A stretch of DNA of 15,908 nucleotides from JAAYZK01 sp964535025. GTDB lineage: Bacteria > Planctomycetota > Phycisphaerae > SM23-33 > FEN-1343. The stretch covers positions 1 through 15,908 of the forward strand of contig CAZHRW010000164.1 in assembly GCA_964535025.1 (NCBI GenBank), in the 5' to 3' direction. Under the pieces are notes generated by a model that saw only the letters and a list, made by a program, of their open reading frames with translations, was not told the origin of the DNA and searched no databases. Position numbers and translations under genes: made by a program. Below, piece by piece: positions 1-7,448 of the stretch. Positions within the stretch are counted from its first letter, which is position 1. Each line of letters begins with the position of its first letter.

Positions 1-262
1 GGGCGGGTCGCCCCTCCGTCGGCGCCGCGCCCCGTCCTCTCGGCTGACAGGGCGATTGTCGTGCACCGCCGCGGGAAGTCAACCGTCGTCCCTACCAGCA
101 CATGCGGACGCCGCGGCATTCGTCGTAGAGGGCCAGCAGCCAACTGAAGTTGAGCAGCAGCCCCTGGCCCTGACGGCCGCGGCCATTCGTCCGGCAAGCG
201 ATGCGTGGGAGGGATCCGAGGGAGCGCCCCCGGCGGTGACAGAGGTGATGGGCGTCCGCGGC
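1..262. other. Window edge, no convincing gene
   Basis: This stretch lies between the left edge of the window and the end of the VOC gene. I found no start codon with a ribosome binding site and no recognisable protein on either strand. On the minus strand the frame that continues past the VOC stop codon stays open to a TAG at 92-94 with G/C-rich third positions. It has no ATG, GTG or TTG start that would make a sensible gene. It may be a decayed remnant or chance. No clear terminator was seen after the VOC gene. Confidence 0.4.
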
Positions 263-649
263 TCAGACCATCGGCGCCGCTCGCCGCGCCAGTTGCAGGG
301 CCAGGCCCCAGGGGTCGCGCAGCATGGCGATCCGGTCGCCGCTGTCGGTCGTATGCGGCGGCTCGACGGCCGTCGCGCCGGCCGCCAGGAGGCGCCGCCA
401 GTCGGCGTCGACGTCGGCGCTGACCAGGGCCAGGTGCAGCACGAGCGGGTCGACGGCGGCGTAGTCGGGCACGGTGGCGACGGAATTGTTGTAGATCTCG
501 ATCATCACCGCCGCGCCGGCGTCGGCGAGAAAATGCCCGTACGGCGGCGCGTCGTCGGCGCGGGCGATCGTGAAGCCCAGGTGCTCGACGTACCAGCGGG
601 CCATCGCGGCCGGGGCGTCGACATTGAAAGCGACGTGCTCGATTCTCAT
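263..649 (-). CDS. VOC superfamily (glyoxalase/bleomycin-resistance fold) protein
   Basis: A 128-residue single-unit VOC protein. It has the typical opening (MRIEHVAFNV), followed by a W-Y-x-x-x-L-G-F helix, an MIEIY strand with E51, a second half with H72 in VLHLAL, and the closing D-P-W-G-L-A-L-Q segment. Likely metal ligands by position are H5, E51 and H72. The fourth ligand, usually Glu in the last strand, appears to be Q119, so metal use and activity are uncertain. Members act as lyases, dioxygenases or binding proteins, and the substrate cannot be read from sequence. I chose the ATG at 649 because the domain begins there; the open frame extends upstream to 715 without domain content and overlaps the preceding gene. 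It lies 40 bp downstream of the CNNM gene on the same strand and is probably the last gene of that operon. The ribosome binding site is weak. Confidence 0.85.
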   Translation of the reverse strand: MRIEHVAFNVDAPAAMARWYVEHLGFTIARADDAPPYGHFLADAGAAVMIEIYNNSVATVPDYAAVDPLVLHLALVSADVDADWRRLLAAGATAVEPPHTTDSGDRIAMLRDPWGLALQLARRAAPMV

Positions 650-689
650 GATGCTCTGCCTTGGGCCTCTCGCGTCGGCCGCCACCGTT

Positions 690-1682
690 CTACCACGCCT
701 CCAGCTCGCCGACAATCTCCTCGGCGAGGTCCTTGAGCGTAACGATGCCGACGAAACGGTCGCGGGCGTCGACGACGATACCCAGGGCGCGCCGGGCGCG
801 CTGGAGGGTCAGCAGCGCCTCGGTCACGTTGAGCGTGGAGGCCAGGCGGAGCGTCGGCGTCACGTGCGCCGACGCCGTCGCGGCCGGATCGGGATCCAGC
901 AGGACGTCGTAGACGTTGACCCCCCCCGCCACGTCGGCCGGGGACGTGTCCCACACCACCAGCCGCGAGTACGGGTGATGGCGCAGCACCTCCATGAACC
1001 GCGCACGGCTGCACGTGCGGGGGATGCTGACGACCTGGTGGCGGGGCACCATCACCTCGCCGATCCGCGTCGAACGCAACTGCACCACCCGCTGGGCGAC
1101 CTGCGACTGGTAGCCCGACAGGACGCCGTGCGCGTAACCCTCGGCGAGGATGGCATGCACCCGCCGGCGCGGCTCCAGGGCCGCCGCGGCGATCTCGCCG
1201 CGGCCGGGCATCAGCCGGATGATCGCACGGCTGAACGCCGCCAGCACCGCCGACAGGCCCGTCCAGCGGCAGAGGTTCGTCAACCCCACCAGCACGACGC
1301 TGAGGCGGTAGGTGAGCGTCTCGCCGGCGACGCGGAAGAGGTTCTTCGGGACGATCTCGCCCAGCACGAACACCGTCGGGGTGACGACCAGCGTGGTCAG
1401 CCCTTCCACGTTGGCCACGCGGCCCCGGGTCAGCAGCAGGACCGCCAGGGCCGTCACCCAGTAGTTGGCGGCGTTATTGGCGATCAGCAGCCCCCCGATC
1501 ATCGCCGACGGCCGATCCAGCGCCCCCCGCAGGCGCAGGGCCCGCCGGTCGCCCTTGGCGCAGCGCAGGTCCAGGCGCATCTTGTTGAGCACGTATGTGC
1601 CGGTCTCCAGGCCCGAGAACAGGGCCGAGGCCAGGATGCCCGCGATGAAACCGGCGGCGGCGAGGATCAGTGTCACGATCAT
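690..1682 (-). CDS. CNNM/CorC-type membrane protein, short form (DUF21 + CBS pair)
   Basis: A 330-residue protein of the CNNM/CorB-like family, which is linked to Mg2+/Co2+ handling in bacteria. The N-terminal transmembrane DUF21 domain (about 1-150) shows the family signatures S-G-L-E-T near 23-27, a helix with NNAAN at 69-73, and G-E-I-V-P-K-N at 108-114. A CBS pair follows (about 205-255 and 265-325), with MVPR at 211-214 and a final T-L-K-D-L-A-E-E-I-V-G-E element. The protein stops right there, so the C-terminal CorC_HlyC domain found in its upstream paralogue is absent. Its ATG overlaps the stop of that paralogue by 4 bp (ATGA), with GGAGGGG five bases upstream, which indicates translational coupling. 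The two may act as a heteromeric pair; that is inference. The older label 'hemolysin' for this family is misleading. Confidence 0.9.
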   Translation of the reverse strand: MIVTLILAAAGFIAGILASALFSGLETGTYVLNKMRLDLRCAKGDRRALRLRGALDRPSAMIGGLLIANNAANYWVTALAVLLLTRGRVANVEGLTTLVVTPTVFVLGEIVPKNLFRVAGETLTYRLSVVLVGLTNLCRWTGLSAVLAAFSRAIIRLMPGRGEIAAAALEPRRRVHAILAEGYAHGVLSGYQSQVAQRVVQLRSTRIGEVMVPRHQVVSIPRTCSRARFMEVLRHHPYSRLVVWDTSPADVAGGVNVYDVLLDPDPAATASAHVTPTLRLASTLNVTEALLTLQRARRALGIVVDARDRFVGIVTLKDLAEEIVGELEAW

Positions 1683-2956
1683 GACGTCCCCTCCGGTTCG
1701 ATCCGCAGGCGCACCAGCCGTACCCGCATCCCCCGCATCGCCTCCACCGTGAAGTGCAGGTTCCGCGTGCGGACCTCGTCGCCGGTTCCGGGCACCCGCC
1801 CCAGCAGGCTCATCACCAGCCCGCCGATCGTGCTGATCCGCTCGGGCGGCAGGTCGACCCCAAAGACGTTCGGCCAGCCGTGGATCGCCAGGTCGCCCCT
1901 GACGAGGTATTCGTTGTCGCCGACCTGACGCACCGGCTCGACGACCTGCTCGCCCTCGTCGGCCAGGTCGCCGACGATCTCCTCCAGGGCATCCTCCAGC
2001 GTCACCAGCCCGGCGGTGCCGCCGTACTCGTCCACGACGATCGCCATCTGCATGCCCGCGTGGCGGAACTGAATAAGCAGCTTGTCGACCGTGCCGCCCT
2101 CGGGCACGTACAGCACCGGGCGTGTCAGATCGGCCAGCGGGGTCTCCGGCGACAGCAGCAGCTCCTTGGCGTACACCAGCCCCAGCGTGTGGTCCAGGTC
2201 GCCCCGGTAGACGGGGATCTTCACCAGTCCCGTCCGGCGGAACAGCTCGATCAGCCCCGCCGCCGGCTGATCGACGTCGTAGGCGACAATGTCCACCCGC
2301 GGGGTCATGATCTGCCGGACGCGGCGGCGGCTGAGGCGGATGACCTCCTGCAGCCAGACCGACTCATCGGGCGCGATGCCGCCCCGGCGGGCCGACATCT
2401 CCAGCAGCTCGGCCAGCTCGGACGGCCGCAGCGCCGGGGGCGTCGTCTCCGACGGGGTAAACAGGCGGGTCAGCGGGTCGATCACCCACACGCCGAACGC
2501 CACCGTCACCGGCCCCAGCAGCTTCACCAGCGCCGCCAGCGGCAGCCCGGCCATCCGCGAGAACGCCGCCGGCGCCGCCAGGGCCAGGTTCTTCGGCATC
2601 ACCTCCCCCAGCAGGATCACCGCCACCAGCGGCACCGCCGCCAGCGCGCCGCGGTACGGCCGCAAGGCCTCCACGGCCCGGGCGTTGACGATCAGGGCCG
2701 TCGCCACGGCGAAGAACGCCACGTTCATCAACTGGTTGCCCAGCAGGATCACCATCAGCAGCCGGTGCGGGTGCTGCAGCAGCCCGTAAACCGCGCGGGC
2801 GCTGCGGCGGTGACTCTCGGCGAACCGGAGCATCTGGACGCGCGACAGGCTGAACAGGGCCGTCTCGGACCCCGAGAAGAACCCCGAGCCGACCAACAGC
2901 ATCCCCAGGACCACCAGGGCCGGCAGATGCGCCAGAAGATATTCGCCCACCGTCAT
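1679..2956 (-). CDS. CNNM/CorC-family membrane protein (DUF21 + CBS pair + CorC_HlyC)
   Basis: A 425-residue full-length CNNM/CorC-family protein. The first roughly 160 residues are the DUF21 membrane domain: a hydrophobic N-terminal helix, S-G-S-E-T at 28-32, G-N-Q-L-M-N at 73-78, and G-E-V-M-P-K-N at 117-123. A CBS pair follows, with MTPR at 217-220 and the strongly conserved DEYGGTAGLVTLED stretch beginning at 299. A CorC_HlyC domain (about 335-420) closes the protein. In characterised relatives the membrane domain carries Na+/Mg2+ exchange or Mg2+/Co2+ efflux and the CBS pair senses nucleotide. The gene starts 3 bp after the miaA stop and overlaps the next gene by 4 bp, so it sits in the middle of a tightly packed operon. 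The Shine-Dalgarno sequence before its ATG is weak, consistent with coupling to miaA translation. The exact ion is not readable. Confidence 0.93.
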   Translation of the reverse strand: MTVGEYLLAHLPALVVLGMLLVGSGFFSGSETALFSLSRVQMLRFAESHRRSARAVYGLLQHPHRLLMVILLGNQLMNVAFFAVATALIVNARAVEALRPYRGALAAVPLVAVILLGEVMPKNLALAAPAAFSRMAGLPLAALVKLLGPVTVAFGVWVIDPLTRLFTPSETTPPALRPSELAELLEMSARRGGIAPDESVWLQEVIRLSRRRVRQIMTPRVDIVAYDVDQPAAGLIELFRRTGLVKIPVYRGDLDHTLGLVYAKELLLSPETPLADLTRPVLYVPEGGTVDKLLIQFRHAGMQMAIVVDEYGGTAGLVTLEDALEEIVGDLADEGEQVVEPVRQVGDNEYLVRGDLAIHGWPNVFGVDLPPERISTIGGLVMSLLGRVPGTGDEVRTRNLHFTVEAMRGMRVRLVRLRIEPEGTS

Positions 2957-2959
2957 CGC

Positions 2960-3892
2960 TTACCCCAACTCCAGCAGCGCGGCGGCCCGGTCGGCCGCGT
3001 CGGTGACGGTCGCGTCCGGCTCGAGGTCGAGCTGCCGCGCGTCGGTAAAACGCTTCAGCCACGTCCGCTGATTCTTGGCGAATCGGCGGGTGTTGATCTT
3101 GATCCGCTCGATCGCCTCATCCAGCGACCACCGGCCTTCCAGGTGGCGGATGATCTCCGCGTAGCCCAGCGCCGCGGCGGCCTGGTCATTGAGCCCGCGC
3201 GGATCGTTCCAGAGCCCTCGCACCTCGTCGACGAGGCCCTGCTCGACCATCCGCCCGACGCGGGCGTTGATCCGCCGGTTGCCGTCCTCGCGGCCGCGAC
3301 GGAGGATGACCATGCGATGGTCGTAGCGGCGCCGGCGGCGGTCCCACTGGGTTTGCAGCTCGCTGATGGGCCGCCCGGTCAGGTCGTGGACCTCCAGCGC
3401 CCGGATGATCCGCCGCTCGTCGTTGGGGTGGATCCGTTCGGCGGCGGCGGGGTCGACCGCGGCAAGCTCCGCGTGCAGCGCCGCGACGCCCTCGGCGGCC
3501 GCTCGGGCCTTGAGGGCGGCCCGCAGCTCCTTCGACTCGCCCGGCCCGGCGAACATCCCTTCCAGCAGGACCTTCAGGTACAGGTTCGTCCCGCCCGAGG
3601 CGATCACCACGTCACCGGCCTCGGCGATGGCGGCGATGGCGTCGTCGGCCAGCCGGCGGTAGTCCTCGACGGTGAACGAGCAGCCCCGCCACGGATCGGC
3701 CACGTCGATGGCGTGGTGGGGAATCTCCGCCAGGATCTCCGGCGACGGCTTGGCGGTGCCGATGGTCATCCCGCGGTAGACCTTCATCGAGTCGACACTT
3801 AGAATCTGCCCCCCATACCGGCGCGCCAGCGCGATCGCCAGGGAGGCTTTGCCGCTGGCGGTGCAGCCGGTGATCACGTAGATGCGTTGCAT
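2960..3892 (-). CDS. miaA: tRNA dimethylallyltransferase
   Basis: A 310-residue MiaA, the usual length for the family. It transfers a dimethylallyl group from DMAPP to N6 of A37 in tRNAs reading UNN codons, the first step toward ms2i6A. Visible signatures are the P-loop GCTASGKASLA (9-19), DSMKVYRGMTIGTAKP (34-49, with the catalytic Asp at 34), G-G-T-N-L-Y (100-105), H-P-N-D-x-R-R (155-161) and a C-terminal A-K-N-Q-R-T-W-L (272-279). Two changes from the common form stand out: the Walker A Ser/Thr after Lys15 is Ala16, followed by Ser17, and the usual Gln in DSMQVY is Lys37. It is the first gene of the run miaA-CNNM-CNNM-VOC. No Shine-Dalgarno precedes the ATG, and a promoter lies almost on top of it, so the mRNA may be nearly leaderless. 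Confidence 0.96.
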   Translation of the reverse strand: MQRIYVITGCTASGKASLAIALARRYGGQILSVDSMKVYRGMTIGTAKPSPEILAEIPHHAIDVADPWRGCSFTVEDYRRLADDAIAAIAEAGDVVIASGGTNLYLKVLLEGMFAGPGESKELRAALKARAAAEGVAALHAELAAVDPAAAERIHPNDERRIIRALEVHDLTGRPISELQTQWDRRRRRYDHRMVILRRGREDGNRRINARVGRMVEQGLVDEVRGLWNDPRGLNDQAAAALGYAEIIRHLEGRWSLDEAIERIKINTRRFAKNQRTWLKRFTDARQLDLEPDATVTDAADRAAALLELG

Positions 3893-3902
3893 GGCTGTTG
3901 CG

Positions 3903-3931
3903 ATTCTTCACCCGACCGGCCATTCTGTCAA
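3903..3931 (-). promoter_or_regulatory. Promoter of the miaA operon (TTGACA-17-AAGAAT)
   Basis: On the minus strand a perfect TTGACA (plus-strand 3926-3931) lies 17 bp from AAGAAT (3903-3908), a 4/6 match to the sigma-70 -10 box. The expected start of transcription is near 3896, only about four bases before the miaA ATG at 3892. No Shine-Dalgarno sequence is present in that space. Confidence 0.6.
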
Positions 3932-3963
3932 GCGCGGCGCGGCGGGCCGGCGGGTGGAAACCA

Positions 3964-3991
3964 TTGAGCGCACCGGATGAATGGGTAGAAT
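3964..3991 (+). promoter_or_regulatory. Promoter of scpB (TTGAGC-16-TAGAAT)
   Basis: TTGAGC at 3964-3969 and TAGAAT at 3986-3991 are separated by 16 bp. The expected start of transcription (about 3997-3999) coincides with the scpB ATG at 3998. There is no Shine-Dalgarno at usable spacing, so a leaderless transcript is likely. The site is divergent from the miaA promoter within the same 105-bp gap. Confidence 0.55.
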
Positions 3992-3997
3992 GGCACC

Positions 3998-4705
3998 ATG
4001 AGCGATACCGAAGCCACCGCAGGGACCGAGCCGGACGCCGGGGTCGACGACGCCGGCGCCGCCGAAAGCGACGCCAACTCGACGGCCCTGGACGCAACCG
4101 ACCTGGCGACGGTCGAGGCGATCCTGTTCACGACGGATGCGGCCCTCTCGCCGGCGAAGATCGCCGAGGTGGCCGACCTGCCCGGCGGGCGCAAGGCCGC
4201 GCGGACGGCCGTCGAACGCCTCAACGAACGCTACGCCGCGATGGGCTGCTCGTTCCGCATCGACAGCCAGGCGGGCGGATATCGCATGCTCACCCTGCCG
4301 CAGTTCAACGACGTGCTCAGCAAGCTGCTGAAGGTTCGCAGCGCCAATAAACTCTCGCAGGCGGCCCTGGAGACGCTGGCGATCGTGGCATACAAACAGC
4401 CGATCCTCCGGGCCGACGTGGAGGCCATCCGCGGCGTCGCCAGCGGCGAGATGCTCCGCAGCCTGATGGAAAAGGGCCTGGTCCGGATCGTCGGGCGGGC
4501 CGAGGAGATCGGCCGTCCGATGCTGTACGGCACGACCACCCGGTTCCTGGAAGCGTTCGGCCTGGGCAGCCTGAAGGACCTGCCCCAGGTCGACGAGCTG
4601 GCCGTCGGCGCCGAGGCGGTCCAGCACCGCACGACGACGGCCGAAGCGCCGGAGGAGTCGGACGAGTGCGACGACCCAGACGGATCGGAGGCAGACGACG
4701 CGTAA
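3998..4705 (+). CDS. scpB: Segregation and condensation protein B
   Basis: A 235-residue ScpB, the tandem winged-helix kleisin-binding subunit of the SMC-ScpAB condensin complex. It acts on the nucleoid in chromosome compaction and segregation. The core runs from about residue 34 (the VEAILF helix) to about 190. The second winged helix carries the family hallmark LETLAIVAYKQP followed by R-A-D-V-E-A-I-R-G-V, and then the G-R-P-x-L-Y-G-T-T turn with FLEAFGL. Both ends are extended: about 30 acidic, Ala/Asp-rich residues at the N-terminus and an acidic Glu/Asp tail from about 205 to the end. scpA and smc are not in the window. The start is the first ATG before the core and sits right after a -10 box, suggesting a leaderless mRNA. 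The downstream secreted-protein gene follows after 48 bp. Confidence 0.95.
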   Translation: MSDTEATAGTEPDAGVDDAGAAESDANSTALDATDLATVEAILFTTDAALSPAKIAEVADLPGGRKAARTAVERLNERYAAMGCSFRIDSQAGGYRMLTLPQFNDVLSKLLKVRSANKLSQAALETLAIVAYKQPILRADVEAIRGVASGEMLRSLMEKGLVRIVGRAEEIGRPMLYGTTTRFLEAFGLGSLKDLPQVDELAVGAEAVQHRTTTAEAPEESDECDDPDGSEADDA

Positions 4706-4734
4706 GGCCTTGACTCGGCGGGCGCAAGGCCGCC

Positions 4735-4742
4735 GGAAGGAG
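4735..4742 (+). promoter_or_regulatory. Ribosome binding site of the 872-residue secreted protein
   Basis: GGAAGGAG lies 11 bases before the GTG at 4754 and 17 bases before an in-frame ATG at 4760. The spacing favours the GTG start. The choice changes the protein by only two residues. Confidence 0.5.
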
Positions 4743-4753
4743 CTTGCGATAAG

Positions 4754-7372
4754 GTGACTATGGCACGGACGCCCCCGCGATGCGCGTGGATGCTGGCGCT
4801 GCTGACGGCAGGCTGGTGTTGCGCGCCCGCTTCGGCCGCGGCGCCGGCGGGGATCCACCGCCTGGCCGCGTCGTTCGACTTCGAGAGCGAGCGGGCCACC
4901 GGCCAGGACCTGCCACGCGGCTGGTACGCCTCGGCTATTCCGGGCGTTGAGCTCGACGAGACCGTCCGTTTCCCCGCGTACCTCCGCGGGCGCCTCACCA
5001 ACGCCCACGCCCACGGCGGGCGGACGAGCTTTTCGATGGCGCTCAACGGCGGCAACATCGCCTACACCTACACCGACGGGGTGCCCATCTCGCCCGACAG
5101 CGACCACCTGCTGGTCGGCTACGTCCGCACCGAGGGGCTCACCGTCGCTCGCGCCCAGGCGCACCTCGTATTCGTCGACGCCAAGGGCCGTCCGATCGCC
5201 CAGACGCACCGCGCCTCCGTTCCGCTGGGCGAACCCGGCGGGCCGGGCGACGGGCGGTGGCAGCGATTCGAGCTGGCCCTGCGCGGGTCCCACGAGGACG
5301 CGGTGGCCCTGTGGATCACGCTGAGCCTTGTCCAGCCCGACCTCTGGCAACCGCCCCACCGGCGGGCGCTGGACCGCCGGGATATCCATGGAACGTGCTG
5401 GTGGGACGACCTGGCCGTCTACCGGCTGCCGCGGATCACGGTGCGGACGGACGCGGCCGCGAACGTCTTCGCCCCCGGCGTCCGGGCGACGCTGATCACC
5501 CGCCTGGAAGGGCTCGATCCGCAGGAGATGACGGCGGTCCTGACGGTCCGCGACGCCGACGGGGCGGTGCGGGCCCAGCGGATCCTCCGCCCGCCGCCCG
5601 CCGACGTTTCGCCCGAGCAGCGCCTGACGTTGCCCGAGTTGGACGCGGGCTACTACCGGGTCGAGCTGGCGGTCACCGCCGGCGGGGAGGTCCTCCGCTA
5701 CGACGGCTGCCGCTTCGCGGTTCTGGCGCCCGTGCCGCCCGCCGCCGACAGCCGCTTGACGCTCGACGCGGTGGATCTGCCGGTCGACCAGTGGCCGCTG
5801 CTGAGGACGCTGGCCCGTTCGCTGCGGGCGGGCGCCGTCAAGCTGCCGGCCTGGCCGACGACGGACGGCGACGGGCAGGCGGCCCTGGCCGACATGCTCG
5901 AGCGCCTGCACGACAACGGGTTCGACGCCGCGATCGTCTTCGACGGTCTGCCGGACGAGGCCCTCTTCGAGGGGGTCGGGACGCTGGCCGATGCGATGGC
6001 CCGGGGCGATCCGCTGCTGACCGACCGCCTCGGCGCCGTCGTGGCCCGCCACGCCTCGCGGGTGGCCTGGTGGCAGATGGAGGCCGGGCCCGACGACCGG
6101 GCGCTGTGGAACCCCCGCCTCGACGCCGCCTACGCCGCGGGCCGCCGACGGACCCGACAACTGGTGAACGACCCGGACCTGGTGCTGGGCTGGAGCAGCC
6201 TGGTCGCCTGCGACCTGGAGGCGCCGCGGCTGTCGCTGCGGATCGATCCGTCGCTGCGGCCGGAGGACATCCCCGAGCAGTTGGCCGAGTTCGACGGCAT
6301 CCACGAGGTCCACCTGGCGGCCCAGGCCGAGGACACCGACCGGCTCGCCCGCCTGGCCGACTTCGCCCTGCGCTACGCCTACGTCCGGGCCGCCGGCCCG
6401 CGACGGGTGGCGATCGACCCGCCCTGGCGGCTCGACGAGCGCGGCGGCGTCGATCCGACGGAGCTGCTGGTGGTCGCCCGGACCCTGGCGGCGTATCTCG
6501 GCGACGCCCGCTGCCTGGGCACCGCCCGCCTGGACGCCGCGACGGTTGCGGTCGTCTTCGCCAAGCCCGACGGCGAGGGCGTCATGCTCATCCACCGCCG
6601 TCCGGACGAACGGCACACCGAGCCGCTGTCGATGGCGTTGAGCGACTCGGCGTACGTGGTCGATCTGTGGGGCCGCCGGTGGACCCCGCCGCGCCGCGAG
6701 GGCCGGGCGATCATCCAGCCGAACGCCGCGCCGCTGCTGGTGGCGGGCTGTCCGGCCCCGGAGCTGGCACTGCGGGGCAGCCTGCGGTTCGAGCCGTCGG
6801 TGCTGCCGAGCATCTACCAGGAACATGTCGGGCGGGTGCGGTTCCTCAATCCGTTCACCCAGCCGGTGTCCGGCACGATCCGCTTCGAGCCGCCGGACGG
6901 CTGGACGATCCGCCCCCGCGTGGCCCGCTTCAATGCCGGGCCCGGCGGGCCGTGGAGCGGGGAACTGACCCTCCGCTTCCCCTATAGCGCCGCGGCCGGA
7001 CTGCACAAGGTGAACGTGATCCTCGAGGTGGACGCCCGCCAGGGCCACCGGATCGAGGTGCCGGCGTTCTTCCACCTGGCCCTGCCGGACGTGACGTTCG
7101 ACCCGATCTGGTCGATCGCCGATGATGGGCGGCTCCACGTGCAGGCCTGCATCGTCAATCACGGCCGCGAGCCGATCAGCTTCACCTGCTTCGCCCACCC
7201 GGACGGCCGCGCCCGCCAGAGCAGCGTCGTGGAGGACCTCGCCGGCGGCGCCAAGGCCGTCAAGGTCTTCCACTTCGACGACGGCGCCGCCCTCGTCGGC
7301 ACCACGCTCCACACGGGCCTGCGCCAGATCGACGGCCCGGCAGTGCTCAACCATACCGACGTCGTGCGGTGA
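4754..7372 (+). CDS. Large secreted multidomain protein of unknown function
   Basis: An 872-residue exported protein that I do not recognise as a named family. A Sec signal peptide occupies about residues 1-29, with a basic start, a hydrophobic stretch and an A-S-A-A cleavage region; no proper lipobox is present. Residues of about 35-210 look like a beta-sandwich carbohydrate-binding or lectin-like module (F-D-F-E opening, aromatic-rich, ending in C-W-W-D-D-L-A-V-Y). About 220-325 resembles an Ig-like domain. About 335-640 alternates helices and strands like a TIM barrel, with W-W-Q-M-E at 439-443 and a glycosidase-like feel but no confirmed catalytic pair. About 690-870 resembles NEW3/Ig-like sandwiches found at the ends of carbohydrate-active proteins. 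The GTG start is preceded by GGAAGGAG. It may be co-transcribed with scpB 48 bp upstream, although the functions look unrelated. Confidence 0.75.
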   Translation: MTMARTPPRCAWMLALLTAGWCCAPASAAAPAGIHRLAASFDFESERATGQDLPRGWYASAIPGVELDETVRFPAYLRGRLTNAHAHGGRTSFSMALNGGNIAYTYTDGVPISPDSDHLLVGYVRTEGLTVARAQAHLVFVDAKGRPIAQTHRASVPLGEPGGPGDGRWQRFELALRGSHEDAVALWITLSLVQPDLWQPPHRRALDRRDIHGTCWWDDLAVYRLPRITVRTDAAANVFAPGVRATLITRLEGLDPQEMTAVLTVRDADGAVRAQRILRPPPADVSPEQRLTLPELDAGYYRVELAVTAGGEVLRYDGCRFAVLAPVPPAADSRLTLDAVDLPVDQWPLLRTLARSLRAGAVKLPAWPTTDGDGQAALADMLERLHDNGFDAAIVFDGLPDEALFEGVGTLADAMARGDPLLTDRLGAVVARHASRVAWWQMEAGPDDRALWNPRLDAAYAAGRRRTRQLVNDPDLVLGWSSLVACDLEAPRLSLRIDPSLRPEDIPEQLAEFDGIHEVHLAAQAEDTDRLARLADFALRYAYVRAAGPRRVAIDPPWRLDERGGVDPTELLVVARTLAAYLGDARCLGTARLDAATVAVVFAKPDGEGVMLIHRRPDERHTEPLSMALSDSAYVVDLWGRRWTPPRREGRAIIQPNAAPLLVAGCPAPELALRGSLRFEPSVLPSIYQEHVGRVRFLNPFTQPVSGTIRFEPPDGWTIRPRVARFNAGPGGPWSGELTLRFPYSAAAGLHKVNVILEVDARQGHRIEVPAFFHLALPDVTFDPIWSIADDGRLHVQACIVNHGREPISFTCFAHPDGRARQSSVVEDLAGGAKAVKVFHFDDGAALVGTTLHTGLRQIDGPAVLNHTDVVR

Positions 7373-7389
7373 CTCGGCCCCTGTAGAAA

Positions 7390-7422
7390 GAGCCGTCAGG
7401 GCGCATCGCACCCCGACGGCTC
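7390..7422 (-). terminator. Hairpin terminator between convergent genes
   Basis: GAGCCGTC (7390-7397) pairs perfectly with GACGGCTC (7415-7422), and GGG/CCC (7399-7401 with 7411-7413) extends the stem. On the minus strand it is followed by TTTCT, so it best fits the end of the CBM48 gene. On the plus strand it lies 17 bp past the stop of the secreted-protein gene but has no T-run there, so it may serve both directions unequally. Confidence 0.65.
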
Positions 7423-7448
7423 AGGAGATGGTTCGTTCAGGCGTTGGC

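Noticed and set aside
92..262. In-frame continuation past the VOC stop codon on the minus strand, open to a TAG at 92-94, with GC-rich third positions
   Set aside because: It has no start codon and no recognisable domain, and the VOC fold is complete before its stop. Readthrough or a decayed gene cannot be supported.
690..2956. Calling the two CNNM-type genes hemolysins
   Set aside because: This is an inherited database label. The DUF21 and CBS architecture supports ion handling, and no toxin feature is visible.
570..3802. Plus-strand open frames of about 450 and 680 codons opposite the CNNM genes and miaA
   Set aside because: Their compositions are His/Arg/Gln/Pro-rich and typical of shadows of GC-rich genes. 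The minus-strand proteins are clear family members.
3908..7411. A minus-strand open frame of over 1100 codons antisense to scpB and the large secreted gene
   Set aside because: It is rich in Arg/Gly/Gln/Val/Asp repeats of low information, resembles no family and lies opposite well-supported genes. Long antisense open frames are expected when third positions are nearly all G or C.
7390..7422. Considered as a small structured RNA rather than a terminator
   Set aside because: Its position between two convergent genes and the TTTCT on the minus strand are explained well enough by a terminator.
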